Shown here: piece by piece, positions 24,554 through 37,000 of the stretch
Layout of the letters: every line of letters starts with the position of its first letter
How positions within the stretch are numbered: position 1 is the first letter of the stretch
Program-made: the position numbers and the translations under genes
From: Platycnemis pennipes
Taxonomy: Eukaryota > Arthropoda > Insecta > Odonata > Platycnemididae
DNA: 64,000 bases
Assembly (NCBI GenBank): GCA_933228895.1
Contig: OW121849.1
Coordinates: 126,732,849-126,796,848, forward strand
Reading direction: 5' to 3'
Notes under the pieces: model-generated
Told to the model about the DNA's origin: nothing
Databases searched by the model: none
Seen by the model: the letters and a program-made list of their open reading frames with translations, nothing else

Positions 24554-24799
24554 ACTAAGGCTGCAAAAGCGTGAAGCAATCTAAATTTAAAGTGAGGAGT
24601 GCATTGTTTTCACTTGATTTGCTAGCCAATAAACCTTAGGAAATTACAATATTAAATTATTCGTCTCCTACTCTTTGGTCTTCACCTCAGACTATCGCTG
24701 GAAACAACGTAAACCTGATCATCATTTTGCGCCATTCTGACCCCACACTTGCAGTTTACAGCAATGCCATCACCTTCACTGCGGTTGACGGGTCGCAAG

Positions 24800-25066
24800 T
24801 CATCTGATTGCCAAGTACAAATCTTCTTTAATATTTCTCGCCTCCTTTCCTTTCTCCACGAGCTCGGAGGATGAATGACAAGGTGGAATGATCCCACTGC
24901 CATATTCACAAGAGGCAAAACCGCAGTATACATTGGCCTCGTAAGATCCAATAGGATACAGGAGGCATTCAGCACTCATAAGATCGATAACGTGATTGGG
25001 TTTGATTACCCATGTCGGAACTATCAGTTTTGCTTGTGGTATGTACGAGGGTGACAAGGTGGGTTC
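24800..25066 (-). CDS. ARMC3: ARMC3 exon 10 (end of EDR1-type domain, stop)
   Basis: Residues 963-1050. The acceptor ctttctttctccag is excellent and opens in phase 0 (EPTLSPSYIPQ). PNHVIDLMSAECLLYPIGSY then EANVY corresponds to the YVIDLMF..GGL... then EADLY ending of vertebrate ARMC3. About 40 further residues follow before TGA at 24802-24800, longer than the human C terminus. The overlapping minus-strand frame at 24682-24975 is a shadow. Confidence 0.85.
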   Translation of the reverse strand, partial: EPTLSPSYIPQAKLIVPTWVIKPNHVIDLMSAECLLYPIGSYEANVYCGFASCEYGSGIIPPCHSSSELVEKGKEARNIKEDLYLAIR

Positions 25067-28000
25067 CTGGAGAAAGAAAGGGTAACATTACTGTGAAAAA
25101 ACTCATAGCAACATCAGCGGTGAAATATGTGCTAAAGAATTTAATCAAAGTTTTGAAGACAAATGGTTAAAAAATTTTAGAAGCAATTCGTTCCTTTGTT
25201 ATGCGCCGATTAAACAGAAATCAAGCGCTGAATAAATATTTGGAGTTGAATGCATTTGATGAATGCATGTTATCAGTGCATGATATCCCATCAAGAGTAA
25301 GTATCCCTCCCAATTATGTATAATGTTCACTAAAGGTAGAAATAACATTTCAATCACTAAGCCACGCGCTTTTCGCCAAATTACACCTTAAAATATTTTG
25401 AACCGGTCATTAATTGTTAATTCTAATTTTCTAGCGGAGCCAGCTTACTAAAATTTTAAATTTCAACAGTTGAAAAAATCAAGAAGGGAAAAAATGCGAT
25501 TGCTCGAAATTTATTTCCATCCTCAGTTTTATACAAAAAAGTATTTAGGTATATTTCAGAGAAAAATTGGCATCGACTTATCGCAGTAAATATTACAATT
25601 TTCAAATAAAAACGCAAAGAATCAATGTATGCTAAGCCAATAAAGGCATTCTGATATTCGTCATCCCTCGTTACCAGTGATAAGTTTGTTATTAAAACAT
25701 TGAGGTGATTGAAATTGCGCACCTGAATAGAAAAAAGAGATGAGCCTTTTTGGCTAATCTTGAGAAAAGAATTTGTCGATCACACGTATTTCTAAGAAAA
25801 AGACACTCAAATGGGGCACCCTATACAAATAGATCAGCATGCGGCAACTCTTTATCGCCCCATGAAATAAAATGGATAATATATTAATATAAAAATATTA
25901 AGGGACTGCCAAAGAATGAAAGTAATAAGTTCTAATCGTTTGGTCTCATTGTCAGCTAGTAGTGTCCAAAAGGAATGGGATGGTTTATATACTAAAGGAG
26001 AGTAACTGAAGTTTGTCAGGGGGGTAGAATAATAAATCATAGGTTCACATTGCCTTCCGGCTATATGATGTATCTAAATGTGAATAATGTATATGTGTGT
26101 ATAATGTTAATACGGCTAAAGAAAATTGCAAAAGATGTGGTAAAAGTCTTTAAAACAAAATGTTTTGTGAAGAAATTCATATACCTAACGAAGTGGAAAG
26201 AAAAAGAAAGGCCAGAGCCGGAGAAAAGGGAAGAAATCTTTTTAAAAAAGAAGACCAAAAACCTAGCCTTGGTCGAGCTTCCTCAGAAACATTTTTCGAT
26301 TATCCGGACCCAAAAAGGAACGACGTAAAACTTGAACACTTGGAAGCATTCTTTTGAGCAGTTTCATCCGACTGCTAGAAAGCATGGGTAACCAGTTCTC
26401 CCACCTCAGCTTTAATGTTCGCCAACTCCACAGAGAGTATTACCGCATCCAGGTAATTTTCTCTACTCTAGCGGTCTGGTAAAATTTTCCTTAGAGCTTA
26501 TAGAATGAATACATTTTTTTACCCTTTCTTAGTAGCGGTTCGAATTAAGGCACTTTCATTAAAAGCCTGAAATTCTCTTTCCCTCTATTGGAGAAAATTA
26601 TCCGGAGGGAAAATTAGAATCCACATGTTCAAATCATAAGAAATGACTCAAGTTGTTTTCCGCATCACCTTGCACCGCAACCGAATGAATGGAGGATTAC
26701 CCACCTCTTGTATCCCCGACGCCTCCTCCTTCTTATCCTGATTCCTCCTCTTCTTCTCCTTATCGCCATCCGAGCTCTTCTCCTTCAGCGAGATGTTTTC
26801 CTTGATCCTAGAGGCCCTCCGCACCCTCACCATCGGCATCGGCTCCTCCGGTTTGATTTCCGGTGGAGGCGGAGTCGGTACCGTTTCTTCCACGGGGTCC
26901 CTGGTCAGTTCCACCTCCACTTCCTTCTCGCTCACTTCCACCAGGGCCACCTCGACCCAGCACCTGCCATAAGGGCCCCGCACAAGGGCCACGGGCAAGC
27001 CCAGCCGATCGGCGAGGACCTTGAAGAGGATGGCTCTCTCTGTGTGTCCACCCATGCGGACCATGCCCAGAGGTATCACGTCACCCCGGCCGAATTCGAC
27101 CTGTTGATCGAGAATTGAACAGGAAGCCAAGTGGTTACAACAAAGTCAAACTAACCTATGTTCGAGCTAACCCGCTCAATTTAACCACATTGTTGGATTT
27201 TACGTTAAACTTGCTTCATTATGGTGGGGCAGAATTGGAGCAAACAACAGTAGGGTAAAATCAGGAAAAATATTTACTCTAAGGAGAGGCTCTAAATGAA
27301 GCACTTATAAATAACGCCCAACACTGTTACTAAAAATATATAATTCGATCCTATAACAGGAAAAGTACATATTTCTATGAGGATAGTTTTCAGCTACTTT
27401 ATCCCCGTTAGGAACTTAAAAAATTACCCCTTGAACTTGATGTAAATCGTGAAAACTTTTCCATATTGTTAATACGGTCTAATGGCAGGGGCGGATTCAG
27501 CATCAAATTTGGGGGGGGGGGTCATGACCTGGGTCCGGGGAGTATGGAATACCCCCCCCCTCAAAACCCCCCTCCCCGGGAGAGAGGGGCATTCTCCCGC
27601 GTAAATTTTTTAAAACACCCATTTTTTTACGCATTTTGGAGCCTAAAATTTCATTTGTATTCTTAAAAACTAATTAAATTGAACAATTTTATACATTTAA
27701 GAAGTTTAACAATGGAGAAGAAATAAATACCCAACTTGAAGTTTAAAATAATTATAAAATATAAACGTTTCATACAACAGAAAATGTGAAATAATTTCAT
27801 AGGAAAAGGTTTACACTGATGATAAGCACATACATAAAAGTTAAAAACTATCTGTTTAATTAGGGGATTACTAAAAAGTTTGAGTTGGGTGCTAATATTG
27901 CTGTACAGTATCATCAGTATCATGTAACAAAAGAATTTATAGGAAACCAACTCATGATCAGCTTTTCAAATCTAGAAAATAATTGCATACAAAAATGTTA

Positions 28001-31000
28001 CAAAAACCGACAGCTGACGTCATTTAGGATAGGTAGGTAATTGGGTAATGGTAGGAATTTTCAGGTAACGGAGGAAGTGTGGAGAGAAACCCGGTGTCGG
28101 CATTAGCCTACTCTTAACGAAAGGCATCCCATCGTCCCATCCCGGCGTCCCATCCGACGGACGGAGTACTGGACTTAAAATGCCCTCCTCTAGGCACTAA
28201 AGTGGGGACCGGTTTTCCACTGAAAAATCTGCCACTGCCAGGATTCGAACCCGGACCCTCGAGATGGGAGGCCAGTACTCTAGCCACCACACCAACCCGA
28301 TCCCCTTAGTCGGTTGTTTATTTCTAGAGATGGTTCATTGTATGTTAGTAAAAAGTCTTTTCCATTGTCAACTGCACATACATGGAATCGATTTTCTTCG
28401 TGAGTGGTCACCTTTTTCTCCAAAGATTATCAAACTTTTTAAGGGGTTCCTTAACTAATTTCCTAAGTGGATTCACGTTGTGGTGGACACTTCCTAAGCC
28501 AGATGAAAAAAATACACAATATTTACAGTACAGCCCCCTGTCTTTATGAGACAGCACAAGCCAGTGGAAATTGTCAAGATGTGATCTCTGTGCATATTTT
28601 TTGTAGGCTTTCCTTTCTTCATTACTTCGTTATGAGGGAACTGGTAGTCTGAAGGAGGAGTCCACGGTTTCTGCAACAACGCAGCCTTTCACAAGCAGCA
28701 TCATATGATATCGGCCCATTATCATTTTTACACCGTCACATATAACCATTGGTCAATCCGATATTGGCTACCGATGTCGGCAAATATAAAACGTGATAGC
28801 ATTTGCCATTATAAAAATAACATTTGCTGACGATATAGGGCCGATATTAATTTTATGATAAAAAGTCATCTGTCACCACCATACAATGGCATAAAAATGA
28901 TATTGGGCCGACGCATGTTTGATATTACCATGCCATTATAAAAATTTTGCCATTATAAAAATAACATTTGCTGACGATATAGGGCCGATATTAATTTTAT
29001 GATAAAAAGTCATCTGTCACCACCATACAGTGGCATAAAAATGATATTGGGCCGACGCATGTTTGATATTACCATGGACTGATTTTTCATTAACATGATA
29101 TTGGGATCAGATAATAAGTAAGATAGCTAAAATGTATCCTGGATAAACATGTTAAAAACATTTATAATCAGGGACGATCGTACAATAAAAATGCGATGGA
29201 AAAAGAAATGGAGATAAATAGTTTCGATCTAGGAATGTTCACACTAAAAACTTTACCCCTAACCCAACTCTCCTATTAAAAATGGGGTAATTATAAGGAT
29301 TCATCATAGTAAGGAGATACCTACTTTACTCCTGAACCAACTTCCCTCAGTGAAAGACGCGTAACTTTAAGCGTTATCACTATAGTGAAATATTTCAGAT
29401 TCGTTTTCTGTTGAAGTTATTGGAGTTATAACCCAATATGGGGGTTCACATTAATTGACATGGGAAAAAAATCACCTGGACCAGGAATCGAACCACGGAC
29501 CTTTGGCTGCGGAGACCACTACGCTACCCAGGATCCCTAAATCGCATGGCAAATTCACGGAGGTTCAAGTTACTAGATGTTGAGCCCTCGCGGTCCATCA
29601 AGGATGGCAACGCAAGGGAGAAAGGGCGTCAAAGAAGCCACGACCAAAGGGAACCCCATCCAGCGCTAAAGCCGCGCTTGGCGGTAAATGTAGGATATTC
29701 CAAGCCTGCCGCGTGAACAGCAATTTGTAAGCAAATATCGAATCCTTACTAATTCTGAAGATTCAGACTATATGGAGTGGAAGCGAAACATGATAACACA
29801 GGATAGTGTTTTTTTCTTTCTGTGTTATCGAATCCTTAAATAATCATATTTCTTATTTTATATCTAAGCCTCCAAATGGTTTCTGATGTTCTGGCCAATC
29901 ACGAATTTTTTACTTTCTTCTCTCTGACGTCGGGGGAAAACATGTTAATACTCAAAATTATAAAATCCAGCGACCAGAAATATATGATAATTTTCATGGC
30001 CTTTTTTAGTCGGCTCAGCTGACATTATTTTTGCATCGGAAAACGATATCTATAAATATCAATTTAAGATACGATAGACGATATCAATTTTACATCGGAG
30101 AAAGGTATCATTTATGTGTCATTTTTATATCGTAATTATCAGCCGATGTTAAAAAGACATTGGTGACGTAAAATGACATTGGGCCGACGTATGACTGCCA
30201 TACGATGCTGCTTGGGTCGTATAGCCTTCCTCTCATCATCCCTTATTTTCTCTTTTTCCTCGCCGATGAAAAATTTCACGGGAGGGTTTAACCCCCCTGG
30301 CTACGCGCCTGGTGCGACCCTGCTATTCCATTATATCATATATTGGCTATTCCTACTATTCAAGGGTAGGTGAAGACTCACTTATCTGTCAGTCGAGCTT
30401 ATCACGAGGCATCGGAAACTGGCACTTCCGACTATGCGGGCTCTATAGCTGTGTCCCAATTCACCAGATAGATACCATCCCAGAATTTAGGGAGGACGCC
30501 ATCTTGGAAGGGTGTCCCAACTCGTTAGGCATCAAAAGGGAGCGGATTTAGGTACAGGTATGTACCTTTTTCAGCCGCCAGATTTGGGCATCGACGAGTG
30601 CATCCTTTTCCCATGATTGAAAGCGAGAGCAGTGGACTCGATGAAGATGGCTACCAACGAGGGAGTGTATTTTGGCTAAAAGTTTGTTGATATTTTTATA
30701 ATTTGTCGTGTTGATTCGTTTATCACAATAAAATATCGTTATAGGGAGTAGTGACATGACGGAGAGATTCATTCAGAAGTAGGAGAAGGCCGAATTGTTC
30801 TACATTAAAATAAATGTATTATCTAAATTACGGAAAATATGACAAGATGCTAATCTACCGTACCCTAAACTCAAATTAAATTCTGTCTATACACAATGGC
30901 ATGAGAAAGTCAGCACTATGGATTGTGTAAGATTTTGTACATCATTTGTCATCCCTTTCACATTCTCTTGTTTTTCATCGGTTTCAATCCCAGCAGATAG

Positions 31001-34000
31001 CAATACCTGCGTAAGGATATCCCAATTCGTGCTCCCTTTTGGGTTAGACAGCTAAATTTTAGGCACCCAAATCCATGCTCCCTAATGCCTAAGTTAGGAC
31101 ACAGCTTATTTTATTTTTGAGCTTGTTTTTACAGTAGGGAGTGCTACGCTCTACGATAAATGCAACTTAAACTTTTCTCACGTTTGGAACTTGTAGCCAT
31201 GCATTTGCATATGCACTCCCTTTAATCCTTTACAAGGATACAAAAACTATTAAACTAATAAAAATTAAAATTTTTGATAAAATTGGGGGGGGGGTCATGA
31301 CCCCTGTGACCCCCCCCTGAATCCGCCACTGTCTAATGGTAATATTCCTAAGTAGCCTATTTTCCAACAAATTCTTAGTTATTTCAAATAAAGTAACTTA
31401 CACCTTTAATTCACTGACATGTCATGGAGAAGCGACTTAAATAAAAAACTGTAAAAGCTTAAATTAATCTGCTGAATAATTTAGTATAAAAGACAGTCTA
31501 AAAATGGTTTGAAAGATATTATGTAACATGCATTGAAATATGTTACTTATAACCTTGCAGTTATTAAATGTTATGTACCACTACTTCATTTTTATGTACA
31601 GTCATTTGCAAAAGTCTGTGGGCAACCTCCGCCGCGCCACTAGCGGCCAATATTTGAAACCACCAATTATGTTGGCACTAACTGTGTGGTAGAGAAAATT
31701 TGTGCTAAGGTAACGGTAATACACGATATGTAAAAATGGCGGATTTTAATACCAGGGTCCTCAAAACAAATGACCGGTATGGAATAATAATGGCGCATAG
31801 GATGAAGGTTGCGCTATAATTAGGGCCCTACCACTTTTATTATGCAAAATATATCACGACAAATGCGTGCGATTGCTTAATACTCTGATTATGCCTGTGA
31901 TATTGCCGCGAAGTGTCGTGCCGTAACACGTTAGAAGATTCATTTTTCTCACTTAATAGTTTATTTTCAGTCCATTTATCTTTCTCATATGATATAGTTT
32001 CAACGGCTAGCTTACAGAATGAAACTCCGAGCGCGCGCAGTAAGAAATAAAGACATTGGTCGTCGTTGAAAGTTACTTGGCCTAGTCAAGGCAGACGCAT
32101 TCATTCCGTACTTTATGCTCCATTGCATGAATAATTAAATAATGTCACTGCTACACAAAAAAGATGTCTTACCCGCTACGTGGATTCCATTTCACTATCC
32201 AAAACAGCTCGCGCTATTAATTTAATGCAGTCCAATCAGTTCACCAATATAAATTAACACGTATTCGTGGTAGGTTAAATAATCATTAGAATGCATGCGG
32301 TTCATAGAATTTATTAAAGAAACCACTCTCATACACAGTACGATTACAAATAATTTTGCGGTCTGAAGTATTTATGGACATTTTCTGTCATTTATCTTCC
32401 GATGAGTCTTGCTTTAATCAGGGTCCACCACCAACACTAGGTATCACCGTAGTCGGCTATTTTACCAGCAGCACACCGCATATTCTTCTATCAATCCTCA
32501 TTATCACTACACAAGAACGTTATCACTAATCATTTAGCGAGTATTCCTCCACAAATTTTGCAAAATAGGATTAATTCCATACCTATGTATTCCTTGGGAC
32601 TGGACCGCCATTCCAATATTCACAGATATCAAGGTAATGTTTATTTACGTTTTGTTGTTGTTGACGACGAAATAAATACACAAAAGTTATGGAATTAGAG
32701 AACTACTCGTTGTTGCAATGCATTTTATGCCTTTAATTTTCATTTAACTTATTCGTGCTTGAACATACGTAGTGAAACCATCTCTGTAGGAGTCATGGGC
32801 GCTTCTGAGATGGTTTTTATGTTAATAATGTGTCGTTTGGACTCCCATAGCATGTTTTAAGTTATTTTGTGCTTCAGTTTTTTGCAATTGTTATTCGGGT
32901 GGCTTTTGTTTCGCTTGACCACGTCATCGACTCACCGATCATTGTTGAATTCGAGCGACTGAATTACCAGTGCCGGAGGAAATTGAGCTGGGGATGGTAA
33001 AACAACCTGTTGATTGTTATAAGTTTTAGTCAATAAGTAAAATAGCCATTTGAATAATTTCTTCAAGGAAATTTTTTTTAAATGTTTACACTTTGGTCAA
33101 GAAAAGCATATTTACTCGCTCCTAATCCAGTTCTCTTTGAATAATATTTGTCTCTTCGTCCTCACGCATTAAAAGATTCAATAAAATCATTGACGTGGCT
33201 ATTGTTACTTTCAATCATTTAACGGAAATGTCATTAAAATTGCCTATTTCGCGTAAAATTTTGTGATGGTCAAGTGAAATGATGCATTAGTATCATCCGT
33301 CAGAAATCTTGAAATTGTCGCAACTCTCTACTAAATACAGTAGAATAAGTGTAATACGGAATTGTAATTAAAAGTGAAATAGAAAGGGGCACTGTCTGAT
33401 CGAGGCCCTGTATTAACCCTGTATAGAGGCCCTGTATTAAGGCCCTCTAGAGGGCCTCTACTGTCTGAGAACATCAAGAGTAACCTAGCGTGGAGAACGC
33501 GAGCTAATGCTCATGTAAATGTAATACAAGAGGCTATCGTCCTTTTAGCGTCCCTCCGCCTGCTTCAAGCGCAAGATCCTACGGATTGGTAACATCATTG
33601 ACGATCTTGGTTATCTAAAATGAAAAAACCCTCTAGAATTTCCGGCCATTATGTCGGCAATGACACTCGAGGCTCGCCGAATCATAAGAGGTGGATGCTG
33701 CATTAGTAATGAAAATAAATAATCTACATAAATCTGTGTATGAAACGGCGAGAGTCAGTGACATGCGAGATCTCTGCCTGGCATTAGTTTCTACTCAGAG
33801 AGTATTATATACTCGAATGCATCAGACATGCGAAAATATTAGTCCGCACAAACTACCTATATTTACCAGAGATATATAGTGCTATTACATTGTAGTATAC
33901 ATTAGATATGGTTCCATGAGACACGTGTAGGTGAAGTTTTATTATATGAAAAGTAATGTTTATCAATCCGGAATTAATGTCACTGAATTATTTAGTTAAC

Positions 34001-37000
34001 ATTTTCCGAAGCATGCCTGAGATGGTGAAGTTAAAACATGAACTTCTTAAATCAATTCAGACCCTCCTATATTAAAGTCGCAATATCTATTCTAATTTCC
34101 ACATTTATCTGCGATATATTCTATTACTGCCCAAATCGTGTTCGAAGAAAATGAATCTTTGAACCGACGTGCTCCGATCCGTCTCTCTAACTTACTTTTA
34201 CAATATATCCTGCCTTGGGACACAGGTTTTTTTAATATACTTGAATAATCTTTAGACACAGTTGTGCCTTAACGCAATTGCATGCATGTGTGCGTGGCAT
34301 ACTATTTGTCACTTACATAATATCCTAACCTTCGTGTTTTACCAACTTTGTTTTGCATTATCCATTATCAATTTACTTGGTATATGTTTGTGAACCAATT
34401 AGCGCGAGAAACTATGAAATTTAGATAACTCTTCTGTATCTAATGTTTGCTTTGCTCACAAAATTCATAAAATGAACGCCTTGAACTTCTCTTTCGTACA
34501 ATCGGAATTTTCTTTGCGAAACGAGTCCTCCTCTTTGGTTTAAAATGCTTTTCAACGCCTAGGATAAATTTAGCATGTGAAATATTTTATTGCCATTAAT
34601 TCCAACACCTACAACTATATATTCAATTTGTTCGGGTACATATTTATCGGCGGCGAATTCTTGAAACCTGCTATGTGCTAACGATAAAATTTTACAGGAA
34701 ACACAAAAAACTGTTAACAATTGTTAAAATAATATAGTATAAAAACATTATTTAACACTTTTTAACAGTTTTTGTGTCCCCTGTAAAAGTTTATATTCAG
34801 CCCATAGTAGGTTTCAAGAATCCGCCGACGTTATCTAGAATAATATTTCCTCTGGTTGGTGATGTTACTAACTGGCAGAGAAAATGTGACGTAAATGGGT
34901 TCAAAAGTGATTTACAGAGTTCCTTATTCTTATTTAAAATGATACATTTTCCTGTTTAATGAAGGCTGAATAAAATCTCCGCCCGTTACTATACCCCTAT
35001 CCTTGTTCCGAGAAAGCAGTGTAACCATCTCTGACTCTAGCTCCCTTATGGAGTTGGCGTTGGTATCTGGTGGGTTGTAATATGGACCTGCGGATATCAT
35101 CCCTTTGTTACTTAAAACGGGATACCAAATATTTTCTACGAGGCCCTCGAAGAAGCCTGAAAGACGATGGTTGGAGAGGGCAGAGAAGGAAGTAGCGTCT
35201 GTGAGGTCAGTTTTGTAAAAAGAAATCAAACCGGAAAAAGGTTGGTAGGGTTTTGTAAAGAGAAAAACATGCTAACATCAAACATCCTATTCGAGCAACC
35301 CCAGGCGAAAGATAGGCATTGAAGATGCCGTGAGCAAGATACGTGATTGAACACACTTGTCAGAGCGAGACTGTAACCGAATGTAACAATGAAGGAGCTG
35401 CCCCGGCTGGCCATAATCTAACGATTATGGTCAGCCGCCTGATATACAAGAAGATGAAGAGGATGACGAAATAACAAAGACGGAACACAGAGACACTGGA
35501 GGAATAGGAAGTAACAGAAAGTTTAACTTCAATCATCGTCGCAAAATTGGAAGTGAAGGGGACTAGCATTATGAGATGATATAAATATGATAAGTACAGA
35601 AGAAGCATATGAGCAGCTCGTGAGTGCGACGCTGCGAAGATATAAATGACAACATAATGAAAGGAAAATCCGATATGGCTCAAAAACTAGAGAAGGCACA
35701 CTTAGGGAAAAGGAAAGCGAGATCTCTGAACATAAAGAATCGTGTAGAAAGATATTTATAAATCAGGAAGACATAATAATGAAAGTAAGGCTTCTGGTAT
35801 TGATGATGTCCCTGCAGAACTAATTAAAAATTCAGGAGAGAAGACATTAACTCATCTTTACAAAACCATCTTCGACAAGTACTCAACAGGAGAAATTTCA
35901 AAGGACTTCGAGAAAAACATCATCATTCCTATTCCCAAGAAGAAGATAGCTGAGAAATGCGAAAATTTTAGGACTATAAGCCTGACGACGCATGCATCGA
36001 AGATACTGACAAGGATCATCTACAGAAGAATGGAACGAAAAGCAGAGGAGTTCCTGGATGAAGATTTATTCGGATTCAGGAAAACTAAGGGTACAAGGGA
36101 AGCAATATTGGCCCTTAGGCTGCTTATAGATAAGAGAATGGAGAAGAATAAACCGACCTTCATTGCATTTGTGGATTTAGAGAAGGCCTTTGACAACGTG
36201 GATTGGAATTCAATGCTTGGAATTCTGAAAGGAATTGGAGTGTCCTACAATGACCGAAGAATTATCCACGGTTTGTACAAAAATCAAGTAGCTGTGATTA
36301 AATCTGGACCCAGCTGTTAAGAGGCAAGAATAAGGAAAGGAATGAGACAAGGCTGTGCACTGTTTCTAGTAATTTTTAATGCTTACATCGAGAGAGCCAT
36401 CAATGAAATCAAAGAGAAGTGTTCTGGAGTGACTATCCACGGAGAAAAAATAAGCATACTGCGATTCGCTGATGACATAGCACTCATAGCAAAGACAGAG
36501 AGGGATCTCAACAAGATTCTAGTTACCATGGAAAGGACAATGGCCAGATATCAGCTGAAGATAAATAAGAAGAAGACTGAGATAATGGTGTGCAGCAAGA
36601 AAGAAGAGGCCAAAACCTATGTCAAACTAGGAAAACAAAAACTTGAAGACGTTAAGGAGTTCTGTTACCTGGGAAGCAGAGTAACCAACGACGGACGAAG
36701 CAAGAAAGAAATAGTTAGTAGAATAGCCCAAGCAAAGAGGGTATTTTATCAAAAGAACAATCTAATTTCAGCTGGAAATACAAGCGTAGAAGTAAGGAAA
36801 CAGTTTGTCAGAAAATATATCTGGAGCAAGTTTCTTTGCGGCAGTGAGGCATGGACGATGAGAGCAGTGGAGAAGAAAAGGGTGAATGTATTCGAAATGT
36901 GGTGCTACAGAAGAATGATGAAGATTAAATGAATCGACCGAGTAAGTAACGAGGAAGTGCTAAGAAGAGCGGGAGAAAAGAGAAGTCTGCTGACAACTCT

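Larger units (their letters stand above)
28692..30214. mobile_element. Unclassified terminal-inverted-repeat element with subterminal repeats
   Basis: The ends share CAAGCAGCATCRTATG as an inverted repeat, followed by tcggccca..tcattttt in both orientations. Inside, the motif aaatgayattgggccgacg recurs in both orientations. About 1.5 kb, no transposase, no unambiguous target duplication. It is nested inside the hAT element. Confidence 0.55.
27486..31331. mobile_element. hAT-type transposon, 3.85 kb, with nested insertions
   Basis: The termini CAGGGGCGGATTCAG (left) and the complement of CAGTGGCGGATTCAG (right) are flanked by a perfect 8-bp duplication, TCTAATGG, at 27478-27485 and 31332-31339. 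G-runs and gtcatgacc lie just inside both ends. 8-bp duplications and CAGNGGCGG termini are hallmarks of hAT elements. No transposase frame was found; the interior holds a SINE, a second terminal-inverted-repeat element and other debris. Confidence 0.9.

Noticed and set aside
26708..27118. 136-codon plus-strand frame
   Set aside because: Antisense shadow of ARMC3 exon 9, whose minus-strand product is clearly conserved.
28802..29075. CRISPR-like repeat array
   Set aside because: There are only two 144-bp units with no spacer structure, in a eukaryotic transposon; it is a tandem duplication.
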